From Cloeon dipterum (taxonomy: Eukaryota > Arthropoda > Insecta > Ephemeroptera > Baetidae): a stretch of DNA of 64,000 nt. The stretch lies in assembly GCF_949628265.1 (NCBI RefSeq), contig NC_088788.1, positions 6,448,001 through 6,512,000 of the forward strand. Direction: 5' to 3'. Under the pieces are notes generated by a model. The model was not told where the DNA came from. It saw only the letters and a program-made list of their open reading frames with translations, and made no database searches. This document shows, in pieces, positions 11,687 through 23,844 of this stretch. Position numbers and translations under genes: made by a program. Position 1 is the first letter of the stretch. The number at the start of each line of letters is the position of its first letter.

Positions 11687-12833
11687 ATATGCAACAAGCA
11701 ACAATTACAAGTTTTTGCTAGTTATAAAATTTAACAGAAGCAACTAAAATAATTTTTTTAACAGTATTTATATTATTACTTATAAAAACACTTATTTAAT
11801 TTATTTTTTGTTTTTAACATTTAATTAAAAATTATATTTTGATATGGAAATTGTGCTATATGTTTAACTTATCTGTACTTTATTAAATTTATAAGTATTT
11901 CAGTTCATTCCAAATTTTTATTCTTCTTAGAGTTGCATTTTTATGTAATAATTAAAACTCTTTTTTATACAGCTCACCACACTTCATAACTTCCGACATT
12001 GAAACATTTATACTAAAAAGGGTTTATGTGCTAGATGTTATGCATAAATTAAAATTTAAAAAATTCAACTGTAGGTGGCAAAGTGGACGAAAAAGGATTA
12101 GCGTCCCACGCAATCAGACACATGTGTACGTTTCTCTCATCGTCACTGCGCGGAGAATACATACATATACTGTACTAGGAAGCATTGCCGGCTGCATGAC
12201 AATAGTGCAACGTACACGCACGCATTACCTCATCGATCGCAATACAAATAACACACACACATTTATTGTTTTGATCATCATGAGAACTCTCCCACAAGCC
12301 TTTACTCCGAAGCGAGTGCATTGCCAGAGAAAGAGGCACGTCGATCGGGGCGAAATTTGTACGCGGCGCACGAGTTTGGACTTTCCGCCGCCGCCGCCAC
12401 CGCCGCCGCAGCCGCACTCGAGGCCGCGGCGGAATTTCGCGTGGTTTCTTGGTCAAGGTCGTTGGCCAATCAATCAGCCGGCGATTATTCCGGCCGTTCG
12501 CATTCGCCCTTTTTTATACAACGCGCCGTGTGTGCGTGGCCGAGCGAGCCCATGCAGCGGTTATTCACTTTATTGCTCTATCGAGACGCCAGTTTTTTAC
12601 TTCTTTTGCTCCAAATGATGAGGTTTTTTAGAACAGAAGTGGGAAAGAGCCTTCTCATCCCAGGGGTTTCCTGAGAGAATTTTTAAAATCCTTTGATTAG
12701 GAATTTTATTCAAATTAAACATTAAATAACAAAATAAAGCGACTGACATTTGCATGATTTTCGCTATGTTCATTTTATTTCGTGATTTCTTCTTTAAAAT
12801 TCATTTACCGGCAGAAAGAGCTGTTCAAAATTA
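11687..12833. other. Intergenic with CpG-rich island
   Basis: AT-rich to about 12060. A CpG-rich island at roughly 12300-12560 includes a CCG-type trinucleotide run at 12385-12413 and multiple overlapping open frames on both strands, as expected from composition. I cannot support a coding exon. Confidence 0.4.
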
Positions 12834-12841
12834 TTTAAAAT

Positions 12842-13118
12842 CAGCGGGGGCCAGATACGTGCGACACGCAGATATGGCGTCCAGTTGAATATGGCGTGAA
12901 AAAAATGGCTACGTGAAAATTCGCGAAAAAGAACAAAGTTTTCGTCAATATTGTGGAAAAATTTGCATTACTTGCACTAATTGAGTCTATTGGATCGCAA
13001 AAACAAATTGTTGACACTCGCACGGCAATCCAAAGAGAGCTTTTTGTTTCCCAAATTCAGACGCCATCTTGCATCTGCGCAGTGCGAACCAATTTTATCG
13101 CACATCTGGCCCCCGCTG
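12842..13118 (+). mobile_element. hAT-like MITE (family D), copy 1
   Basis: A 277-bp element with terminal inverted repeats CAGCGGGGGCCAGAT / ATCTGGCCCCCGCTG. It is flanked by 8-bp duplications TTTAAAAT (12834-12841) and ATTAAAAT (13119-13126), matching at 7 of 8. The CAG start and the 8-bp duplication are typical of the hAT superfamily. It has no coding capacity, so mobilisation would need a transposase from elsewhere. Confidence 0.85.
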
Positions 13119-13829
13119 ATTAAAATCATGAATAAAAGGCTTGAAAATTGTAATTAAAATAAAATACAAATCCTCTTTAATTTTTTACCTGATTTTCGCA
13201 CCATTTATTTTTTATTTCCCGCATTAAATTTGAATTTGTGCCTATTTCACCCCTTGAGAAAATCAGCCGACACAATCAGTTCTATTTGGCGATTGTGCTG
13301 ACGGTCCAGCAGTGATTCGGCGGACGATGGAGCAGCGAAAAGGAGCGGAGGAGCGAGCGGCGGGCAGCCCTGGCGGAGCCAACGCCCTGGCCAAGTTCAT
13401 TGCTACGGCCGAGCGAAATATGTATTTATGTGAGCGCGCGGACTGTGCCTCAAGAGAGCAGCTCTCGCGGCGCGCATTCAGCTTCCGCGCGCGCTCGGGG
13501 TTTGTTCTCTCGGCGCTCACTCGCTCGTGGTCCCGTTACCGATCACGTCTTCATTATTCATGCCAAAAGTCGCAGCGGCTTATCAATAAATTTCCACCAC
13601 CAGACAGGCCGGCCGAGCGCCACACACGCCGAACACACTAAATCACCGACGCCCCCGACGCCACCACTCTGTGCGTGATTATTGGGGTGGTGAAAAATGC
13701 AAAAAAGGAATGTATTAGTTTTCTACATCAGTCGCAAACTTGTTTAAACTTGGAATTACAAGAAAAACGCGTGTTTGGATTTAAATATTTTGAAGCTGTA
13801 CAGAAAAATTGAGAAAAATCACTTTTTTC

Positions 13830-14060
13830 CAATGTCTAAAAATTTTGAAATTTGCTAATTGGAGAGAAAATTGTCTCCAAAGTTTCCATGCTAGTCTAGC
13901 GGTGAGCTCTGTCTCCTTATTGAAAATCGAAATTTATTATTTATTTAGTCAGAATGGAAATTCACCCCAAAGTTTTCAAACCGTTGCTTAAATCGTGACG
14001 TGAGGAATCGAAATCAAAGCAAAAAATATTTAAAACCCATTTAATTTCCCGATTTATTTT
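13830..14060 (+). repeat. Diverged relative of family A
   Basis: It resembles the central part of family A in order and wording (GTCTCCTTA, then GAAAATCGAAATTTA, then AACCGTTG, then GAGGAATCGAAATCAA) but is heavily mutated. It shares the variant GAATC(G)AAATCAA(G)CG with similar stretches near 19270, 41740 and 53700. Confidence 0.45.
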
Positions 14061-15273
14061 GTTAAATTTAAAATTTAACTGGTCAAACTTCAAAAATTAA
14101 TAGCCACGTTCAAGAGACTTCTTTTGCGGATTTTCTTAAAATTCCAAACAGGTTTTTTTCATTGATCTGCATTGTTGACAAACATAGAGAGTGAACATCA
14201 TTAAAAATATGTGTTAAATTAAATTAGAAAAATAACAATAAAATTGTTTAATTATGCCAAGGATAAATAATGGTATTATTTTACACAATTTAACCAAATA
14301 AATTGAAGCTGAAATCATTTGCAGTGTTCGGAAAAAACCCACTCCATTACAACGGACGGTTTTTTGCGTTTTTTCTGCAACTTTTTCCCACACAAATGCA
14401 TTTTTACTGCCGATCGATTCCCAAATAGAGATTTTAACAAAATCATTAAAAAAACCACTGGTTTCACCAATTGACACTTAATAACTAATATTTTCTTAAA
14501 TTTCTGACTTTATAGGCGTGAAATGTGACCGTATTGGGGTTGAACTCAGAATAATGCGTAAAAACCCAATACGTGTTTTATTGCAGTTTTGCGCAAATAA
14601 AATGCTATGCAATTTTTGCCTTGCAAAATTGAATAACCCTAATAATTTGTGATATAAAAAATTATTTAACCTATTTTAATATATGGAGTTAATTAATTTT
14701 TATTTCTATATTTAACATTTTAAAATTTTTCAGTTTTTTGTAACTTACTACAAAGTAACATTTAATTTTTAATATTTTTCTGCAAAAAAATGAATTTAAA
14801 AATTTTCTCTGCAATGTTACCAGCAACTGAATTATAAATTTAAACTATCGAAATGCTTGCCACCGTTTATTAAATATAAAAAATAAATCAAAATATTAAA
14901 TTTAGATTGCTATATGTTTAGCTTGAGTTGAAGTAATTTGTTTGCGTGCCTATAATATTTTGAAAATTTCACTAAACCATATTTGAAATCAGTTGATCAC
15001 GACACTTCAATAATTGCTACAATTGATTTATCTTCAAACTTGATATGTCATACAGTCTTGGGGAACATTTTCATGGAAATCGTGCGCAAAGAGCTTTTAA
15101 TTCTCGTTGGCCCGTCGCGGTCGGTCGGTCGATCGGTCGGTACGGCAGCTCACATGCAAATGTCGTCCATAAATTGCGGACACATCTTGCAGTCGGCTGG
15201 CACGCTGGTGAAAAATGACGCTTCAAGGTAATTTGTTTTCTGATTAAACGCGATTTTGTTGTATAGCGCGCGC

Positions 15274-15292
15274 GAGAGAGAGAGAGAGAGAG
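15274..15292. repeat. (GA)n microsatellite
   Basis: An uninterrupted GA dinucleotide run. Confidence 0.9.
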
Positions 15293-16264
15293 TTGCGATA
15301 TTATTGAGACTTTTCCAGCTTTTAATGACGATTTGTTTCGAAATTTATGCTTGGCGCTGCTCATTTACGCTCCGCCACACTTGCTGTCAAAAGCCGTTTT
15401 CTCACCGCGCGCGATCCTTGTGTTCCAATGTGTGTTTATAGTCGCGACGAACACGATCGCCCCACCGAGATTGTGCGCGCGCGTATTGTTTGTCGCCGCG
15501 TCGCCATGTAAAATACTATTTGGACTTATGCTAATGACCAGAGGCATCGGACAAACGAACGGAAAACACCTTGTGACCAAACACAGGCATCCTAGACCAA
15601 AGTGTGAATCAGACATTATGCCTCCGAGGAAAAGGAAACGTGACTAGAATTTAAACTGCTCCTTTGTCTATTTCTGAAGGAAAGATTCCGTTCTGGGATA
15701 TTTCGGGCTTGCGTTTACGGAAAATAGAACCAAATTCAGAAGGTAACCCATCATTTGGTTTAATTTAAAGTAGATGATGATGGTGAATTTCCCCGAAAAA
15801 TCCTTTAACATTAACACACATACCGATTGGGTCATAAGGAGCATGGTACTGTTAAAAATAAATAAATTTTCCAAGGAAATCGGCCGTTAAAGTTAACATT
15901 GTTTTAAATGAAGAATTTTCACTGAATTTCCGCATTTCCCTAAAGAAAGACTCACACTGACAGATATAGATCACGATGAGAGGATTCCAAATCATTGAGA
16001 AAACATGGTCAAGCGCTGGAAATTTCGGAGAAAATTGGAAAAAAAACAACCTGATTGGTCAACGTCCAGCGCTGCTGTCCAACAGAGGGGGGCGTTTCCC
16101 CTGTCGCTTCTTGCTTTGTTACAGAATGTGGCTTTAAATATCATTTAAATTATGTTTTACTTAACAGAAAACCATAGGTTAAATCTCCAACAGATATAAA
16201 AAACCGAAAAATTCTGAAATTCCTTTTTGCCAGTAAGAAATGTTTTTTAAATAAATCAAAATAC

Positions 16265-16668
16265 TTAAAGACTTTCTTTGACGAAGTTTCTGAGCACACC
16301 AATCGATTCTCTAGGGTCGAATTAAAGAAGGTGGATATTTTTTCCGATCAAAAAGTGCAGCGCGACGTGCGTAGCATAAGTAGAACGTTTTTTCCCGCCA
16401 AAACAATTTGAACCTGTATGCGAGAACTGCGCATGCATCAGCGCTGGTGTGGCCGAGGAGAGGCGTCATGTCAGCCGCTAGCAGCCGGTGATTGGCGTGT
16501 GCCAGCTCTAACGCATGCGCATTACTCGTGTTTTGGCGGGAAAAAAGTTATTTTTGTACTACGCACGTCGCGCTGCACTTTTTGGTCGGCAAAAATATCC
16601 ACTCTACCCAATTCGACCCTCAAGAATCGATTGGTGCGCTCAGAATCTTCGTCAAAGACGGTCTTTAA
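16265..16668. mobile_element. Foldback (palindromic) element, family C copy 1
   Basis: A ~404-bp near-complete palindrome. The left arm from TTAAAGAC and the right arm ending GTCTTTAA are reverse complements for about 170-180 bases. Shared blocks include CCAATCGATTCT, AAAAAGTGCAGCGCGACGTG, TTTCCCGCCAAAACA and GCGCATGC. A loop of about 55 bases lies near 16447-16501. It has no coding capacity. A transcript through it would form a long RNA hairpin. A second copy lies at 62901-63292. Confidence 0.85.
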
Positions 16669-17773
16669 ACGAAACTTTTCATTTATTGCCCCTCATTGCT
16701 ACACTGAAACTAATTGGAGCAAAAATCTCTTCTTTTGGGTGAGAAAACAATAAATGTAACACAAACCAGAGTGTCTATAAAAGAAACAACTGCCGAGAAT
16801 ATCATCATGCACTTACGGAGGTGCTAATTGGCACTTTGAGCGCAATGCTTGTAAAATAATTTGGCAAAAACGAGACGCAATTAGAAGCTGGTATATTTGG
16901 ACGCGCTGATGGCGGGATGAATAGGCCGTAAAAGGCGGCGAACACCTGGCATTGGCACACAAACTTGCATGCCCGCTGCACTCACTCACTCTTCACTCTC
17001 TTTGAAAGCGCACAATTAAATGCGCTAAATTTGGAGATGTGCGCGGCTCATTTGATTCCAAAGATGTGCCGCCGTGACCGCCGCCGCAGCCGCCGCCGCT
17101 TGCATATTAAGTTATTCACAATTTTCTGAATGGCTTTTCTCGGCGGGTAATTCACGTGTGCGTTCAATAGGACGCAATTAATTCAAATTAATAACGTATG
17201 AGGTGCCGAAATTACACTGTGTAATGCCCGCGCCGCGCGCGGCGTACCTACGTACGTGTATATTATTTGTTTGATTTATATTTTGCGCCTTTTATTGCGC
17301 GCCTTATTCGACGACGGCCGTAATTTTCAATTTAGATTTTCGCCGATTTATGTATGCGAGAGCGCGAGAGTGCGAGAGAAAGGAAGGTTCTTGAACTGCA
17401 ATCTTCTCGCTCCTCGCGCCGCGCACGCCACACAGACTCGGCCAAAAGCAGACGTGACCCACCCTGAATGAGCATTTTTACAACATACTTGTTAATGTGC
17501 CCATTTTTACGACTGCGCCCGCCACTCGTCCATTTTATTTATACCGCTCTTCTGTCCACCGCTCGCTCCACGTGTGCGCCTCCGAAATCGAGGAGGCACG
17601 AAAATAGAATTGACAGGTTCGAAAAAAAGTTCATTACAACTTTATTTAGTCAAATTCAACAATTTCCTTAGTTATATCAGGGCGGGGATTGTATTACGGT
17701 TTTTTATAGTTCACTACTTTTAGACTTCCCTTCAAATTAAACGGTTCTTTTTTGAGATATTCTTTCAGCCTTC
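16669..17773. other. Intergenic with CpG-rich sections
   Basis: Mixed sequence with GC-rich patches around 16900-17110 (including a CCG-type run near 17075-17100) and 17200-17600. No supported exon. Confidence 0.4.
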
Positions 17774-18204
17774 TTAAAGAGGAATGATACTGGAAAATGC
17801 TTGTTTCCAATGCATAAACTCGTCCTTTAGGATTCAGTTAAAGCTTAAATTGACCTAAGAAGCACTGTAATTTTTTTAGAAATTTGGCTTGAAAGTTACC
17901 GTGCTTTTCAAATGGTAATGGCTGTCTCCTTACTTGAAATCCGATTTAATTTCAAACCCAAGAGTTTCCCCAATAAGTGGCATACACCGTTGAACAGATC
18001 TCGATCAGAGGAATCGGAATATGCAAAGAAAATATGTTCAAGCACTGTAAATTTTGGAAAAAATTGGCAAAATTTGAATTTTTACTGTAGGAAGGTCCAG
18101 TTTTTTATTGCAAATTGTTGAACAAATTGTTAATCGATCAATTGTTTATGGCATCCAACAATTTAAATAATTTTCAATTGTTGCCCAGTATCATTCCACT
18201 TTGA
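17774..18204 (+). mobile_element. Family A TTAA-bounded MITE, copy 4
   Basis: A forward copy starting TTAAAGAGGAATGATACTGG and ending CCACTTTGA. The right TTAA has mutated to TTGA. The body is otherwise complete. Confidence 0.85.
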
Positions 18205-19199
18205 AGCATGTCAACAGTCAAAATTTAGCAGTTTTTCCTCCCGTAAAATCATGCGCTTTTTTCAATGTTCAAAGATATCCGTCATTTTTTAAGAAGAGCT
18301 CTAGCAAATGAACGAAATTAAAAAAAAATCAGACAACCCTCGTTGAAAAGTAATTTTGAGTTCTTTATATTGTTCTTTATGACCTGAAATTAGAATCAAA
18401 TAAAATTAGATGTAATTTTGTTTTTACTTTATTTTTTAAAATTCATTGTACTCATTTTAACCGTACCTGAAGCTTGAATAATTTAATATTTTGCTTCGTG
18501 CACTACCACTAAAACAAACAAAAATGCGAATTTTCACGTTAAAAATTGAATATTTTGAAAAAATCTTAGTTTTATAATATTCATTACTTTTATTCTTGAT
18601 GAATTCCACTTTGAAATTGAAAAAAGACAGTTTAAATATGTTTAAATCTTTGCTACGAAGCAAATCTTAAATTTTGCAAAACAAAAATGAACTATATATC
18701 ATCTACCATTTGGCTCGTCTTAATATGCTCTACAGAACTTTAGAATTTAAATTGCATATATATTTATTGCAAATTTCTGAAAAATCATCTACTTAAATAT
18801 TCCCTCAAATTTGAAATAGGAAAGTTCAGATTCCAATAAGCGAAAACTAGCTACAAATTTTACGCTATTTAACAAATAATAAAGTTTAAAAAATAGTTTT
18901 AGACTTAAAAATGCTAATTTTTTTAATTTACATTATATTAATTGACTAAACTATTGCTAAAAATATTTTTATAAAAATAAAAATTTTAATTTATTTTATT
19001 TTAGTTCCTTTTTAATTACGGGTTAAAAACAATTTTTTAAGGATATATGTACGGTTGAGTTATTTAAAAATTTTAAATAAATATTCTTCTGCACACTTGA
19101 TCATTTTGATTATGATGTTGGCAAGAATGTTAATAGATTGAAAGTAAAAATTATAAAAATTTAATGTAGAAAATAGGCTAAGGATATAGAGATCAAAGC
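18205..19199. other. AT-rich intergenic
   Basis: Very AT-rich, with no gene or clear repeat recognised. A short stretch near 19110-19150 resembles part of the AT-rich repeat at 51640. Confidence 0.4.
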
Positions 19200-19879
19200 A
19201 GCATGCCAGAAAATGCCATCTTAATCGCAGCCACCTGCGTCAGATTGATTAACAACGCGCCGCATAATGTCTCCTTTAATCAAAATCATGCGATTTATTT
19301 CGCCTGGATGGACGTTTTGAACTCACAGTTCGCATACTGTTGAATAGATCACTATAATAGGAATCAAAATGAAGCGAAAAACTCACTGACAAACAATTTA
19401 ATTTTACGAAAATGTAGCATAATCTGAAATTTCATATTTTACACAGGCATTTTATCCATATTACACAGTTAATGAAATTTCCAAGAGACTGGACTTACGT
19501 CATGTCCTGCATGGCTGATCAATCTCCGTGCCAGTGACAGTTAAATAGCTGCTTTCAGCACAAAAACACAAAATAATTCCGCCGCACACACCACACACAC
19601 GTGCGTTCCTATCTCTTGTTTTTTTTTTATTTTTTGGTCGGAGGCAGAATCTGGGTGGCGTGGTCGTAACGCATCATCACCGTGCTGCGTGCGTTGTTAT
19701 TAAATTAAAATCTCGGTACCAAAGAGAGAAGAGCGCAATTATTATACGAAAAACTGCCGGACGATGGCTCCAGGCAGGCTTTCAGTGTGCCGAAATTTGT
19801 GCGCGCAGACCGCTCGCGGCGCGTTGTTATTCAATCTGACGCAGGTGACTGCGATTAAGATCGCATTTTCTTGCATGCT
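19200..19879. mobile_element. Inverted-repeat element with ~65-bp arms (family F)
   Basis: The left arm at 19200-19264 and the right arm at about 19815-19879 are inverted copies, sharing AGAAAATGC, ATCTTAATCGCAG, CACCTGCGTCAGATTGA and AACAACGCGCCGC. Both ends reach GCATGC. The interior holds a diverged family A-like stretch (about 19265-19440) and a CA-rich part. No coding capacity. Confidence 0.7.
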
Positions 19880-22800
19880 CCTCTGATAACTGTAGCCTTC
19901 TTTATTCGATCGATATTACTGAACCAAAAGTTCCGTCACAAGACATTTTTTGCAAATTATAAAAATTATGCTTCGTCCAAGGCTCAACAGTGAGTTTATT
20001 TTTAAGATATTAATTACTAAATAGATTGCAGAGTATTATTTATTGAATTGTCTTAAAAAATTAATGAAATGAAATTTGAATTAAAAAGAAAAATTTTAAT
20101 AATTTAATAAAGAAAATAAAGTTAGTATAATTTTTTTAAATAAAACTTAAAATGTAAAAGCTATACAGGTATGTTTTTAGTCTTATTGTAATTTTAAAAT
20201 ACAAATGAGGTTATTTAATTTTGATATCTTATTTAAAACCAAATAAGTTTTTACAATTTGCAAAAAATTGTCTAAAATTCCTGAAATCTACATATTGAAA
20301 GTTAATATAAGAGGCAACAATTCGGATTCCTTAAGGTGAAAATGTTAGTTCAGAATCGTTAAAAGCTGAATTTGAAGCTTATAAAAGCCACAAAATGATG
20401 ATTTAACCAGTTATTTATTTTACTCTTTTTTAAAATCAGTACACAAAAAGTAAAATATTAAATTAAAAGTAGCGTACCAAATTGCTAGAGTCGTATCCAT
20501 CAATATTGAAGCTCGGACATTTTTTATTAAATGAACATTAAATTTTAAACAAAGAATCAACAGAAAACATGGCAAATTTTTGGATAATTCCAAAAATCCA
20601 ATTTTTCTTGTGACTAGTTTAAAATGAGAATATTTAAAATTGAAAAATAACTTTTAGGTTCTTAATTATAGCCTTCAGCAAAGCGTAAAAAATGCCAAAT
20701 TTACAAAATACCAAAAAATCAGTCAATTTAATTTTTAATCTACCAAACGAATCCTCCCCTACCTCAAACAGTATTGCTGTTATTTCTGGAAAAAGCAAAT
20801 AGACAGTATTTTTTGATTACATATAGTTCCCTTTTTCGCCAAACCCTGAAAATTGGAATTTAAAAGAAATGTCTCTAACACAGATCCCCTATCACTAAAT
20901 TATTGTATTAAAATCAAAATAAATCTGTTCTAAAAGTAATGTAATTATCGTTGTCGTGTGAAATCCACGTCGGCGTGTATAGCTAGAGGTTGGATTTGCG
21001 TTTACATCGCGACAAGAACCCATTTGTCCATCGCCGAAACGTACCGTGAGTCTTGGGGAGTGAGCGAAATAATAAATGTAAATTCAAATCACCTGCTCGC
21101 GATAAAGCGGAATTCAATTCCGTTCCTGCGGTGCCCGCGAGAGAAAGAGCAAATTTTATTACACGCGGCGACGAGCAAAAATAGCAGACTTCAGCGCGAC
21201 AAAATGTATTTTCACATAAAAAAAATCGTGCGACTGGAAATAAACTAGTTTTTATATTGGCTCATGCGGAGCGAGCGACTCGTCTGTGTGAGTGTGTCTG
21301 TCTCCTTGCGACTCTTCTCACTCACGCATGCTTTGTATAATTTTAAATTATGTACCGTGCAGGTTGTATAGCAAATCGCTTGTACACCTGGAATGACAAG
21401 TTCTGCTGGGATTTTAAACTAGAAAAATTATATTTTATTTTTTAGATGTGATTATTTGAAATATAAGTTGTTTCAGAATTTACTTTTGACGGCACGTTCA
21501 TTGATTCTCAGAAACGCCAAAACAAAAGATGGTTTAACTGGCACAAAAATTTAAATATAATTTAAAAAAAAATATAATAATAATTACGTACGTTTTTGTA
21601 CATGTTCAGTGGCTTTTCCTCAAAAATAAATTTTATAGACGCTCTGAATTGCAGGGAATTCTGAATCAGATATCGTTGAGAAACGTACGTACGGTTGAAT
21701 TCATGTCGGAATGCAAAACGAGTTAGGAAAACTCGACAGCTCCACAAATCACATCTGTCTGTGACAAAAATTTTCTCTTAAAACAATTGTTTAACTACAT
21801 CGATATGCCTCTAATTTCATCTTGTTAGAGAGTGAAAAACTGCTACAAATATCAAGAATATATCCTAAATGGGCAATAGTTTTTTTAACCCTTTTCAAAA
21901 AATAAATTTCTGGTTCAAAATTTAGTCCTACTATCGACTAAAGCGGCCGAAATTTAAATAACGACGACGAATTATCCCAAACAAAATTTCAGACACCATT
22001 CTAGAATGTACTTAAAAAATATTTAATTTCCTCTTGAGGCGGAAAATATTTACGATTTAAGAATAAGATAGGTTTTTGATTCTCCGTTAAATTTTTGTTC
22101 TCATAGAAGTCCGAGAACCTTGAAAACTTAATATTGAGTTTAAGCAGTAGGTTAACATAAAAGGTTCCAGAAAATGCACGTTTTCTATTGGCGTGTTTTA
22201 TTCTATATTTGTGTGACCTTATATGTGGCTCTCGACGTTGAATATTTAAGAAAAGATCCGATAGCTGAATTTTTAGCTGTCCTAAAAGTATTATTGTAAT
22301 ACAGTTTTTTTTTAATTGGCTAAATAGAGCATTATTTTTCAGGATTCAACAGGAAACCCCCACTAAATTTTGCGTTTTTCCGAAATTAAAACCAAAAAGG
22401 TTACATTTCGTGCCAAAAAAGTCAGAAATTTTGGAAAAACGGCAGTGGCATTTATATTGATTTTGTAAAAATCCCTATTTTTGGTTGTCCTTTCATTGGA
22501 ATTGATATTCAGTAAAAAGCAAGTTGTGTTATTCCGGAAAAATGCGCTAAATTTCTGAAAAACTCGTAAAAAATTTCGTGGATTTTACCAAAAAATGCGA
22601 GTTTTTGAAAACCTTGATATTTTCAGTATTTAAAACGTTTAAAAATGAAGAAAAATATTTGCGTATTTTATTAAATTCGAATTTTTTCCTCGAGTAAATT
22701 TTGCAATTAACACTTGAGGTACTGGATTTTTTAAAGAAAAAGAGAAAAAAAGAGAAAAGGAGAGAGAATACCGTTAACTATAATAAAAAAATACCATCCT

Positions 22801-23519
22801 TCTTTGAAATTGCAAGCATTTTTTTAAAACCAAATTACCAAGCTGCGGCAATTTAATTTTCAGTGTTCCAAAAAAGCTCTTCGACTTAATTTTGGAGAGA
22901 ATCGTTCTAAATACTGGCTTGGAAACAAGCAAAAAGATTTACAGCATTTTAGTAAAATATCGAATTTAAGATTATAAAAAACAGGATGTACCGTCGAAAT
23001 TTATCGGGTCCGGCTGAGAATGAAGAGCCGAATAAATCTCGTTACCAATTCGAGGCGAAAAGATAAAGAAAAGCAGTGCAGCTATAAATTGCAGGCTACG
23101 TGCAAGAATTTCCTCAATATATCGTAACCGTCGAAATTCGGAGGAGTAAAAAAGGAAGAAAAGCCGAACCAAAGCTTCGTGTGAAAAATATTGGAGCTTG
23201 CAGTGATGGAGTCATTTAATTTTGACAGCCGGCCGCAAAAAGAAAAACACATCACCGAAAGTCAGGGAGCAGATTTTCTTTCTCGGTCGCAAAGCCGGAT
23301 TATTTATCATCGCGGGGGGATGATTGATATACATTTTACGCTCGAAATTTGCATACGCATAAAGGAGAGGCGTCCGTTTGGAGAGCAATCGAATGAATAA
23401 GAAGCTTTTGCTCATCAAACGCGCGGTGCAATTTTTACAGCTCTCGCATCGCCAAGAGAGAGAGATTTTCCCACAGCGCACACAGGAATTCCGCACACGC
23501 TCGGAAAAACAAACAAAAT
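19880..23519. other. Intergenic, mostly AT-rich
   Basis: AT-rich sequence with a few mixed sections (20940-21340, 23000-23520). An octamer ATTTGCAT lies at 23347-23354. No exon is supported on either strand. Confidence 0.4.
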
Positions 23520-23844
23520 GAATGCAAGAGGCAAGCGCAAAAGCAAACTGGCCTGCTCTGTGCTATTCAAATGACTTATGCACGCGAAACCAGCTCCCGC
23601 GAGACGGCGGGGGCCTGCGCCGCGGCCGCGGCCGGGAGGGGCGGCCCCTCCAACGGCCCCCGCGCGCCTCTCCGTCCGTCGTCCGAGATGGAAGGCTGAG
23701 CAGCTGGCCGAGCCATTCCAGTCTCCTTTCCACCGACCGCTCTCTCAGTTAATTTAGTGCCGTGAGCTGGAGAAGAGGAAACACAGCCGCACGCTCTCCG
23801 CAAACTCAAGCAAGCTGCTCGGCCCGAAACACCGAACACACCAG
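23520..23844 (+). promoter_or_regulatory. CpG island with candidate non-coding first exon
   Basis: A strongly CpG-rich block upstream of an arthropod-type initiator (CTCTCAGTT, TCAGTT at 23745-23750). From the presumed start at 23747 to the donor ACCAG|GTGAGA at 23844 there are about 98 bases without any ATG, as expected of a 5'UTR exon. The coding part would be further right and is not identified. This is inference from core-promoter and donor signals only. Confidence 0.45.

Larger units (their letters stand above)
13127..16264. other. Intergenic
   Basis: A CpG-rich island at about 13290-13660 is preceded by a TCAGT motif at 13276. AT-rich sequence follows to 15050, then a second mixed island at 15050-15640 with a GA run and an octamer ATGCAAAT at 15154-15161. 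Open frames in these islands are compositional. No gene is supported. Confidence 0.4.

Noticed and set aside
12028..12674. Long overlapping frames in the 12.3-12.6 kb CpG island
   Set aside because: Several frames on both strands are open together, as expected from GC-rich composition and the CCG run; the peptides are low-complexity.
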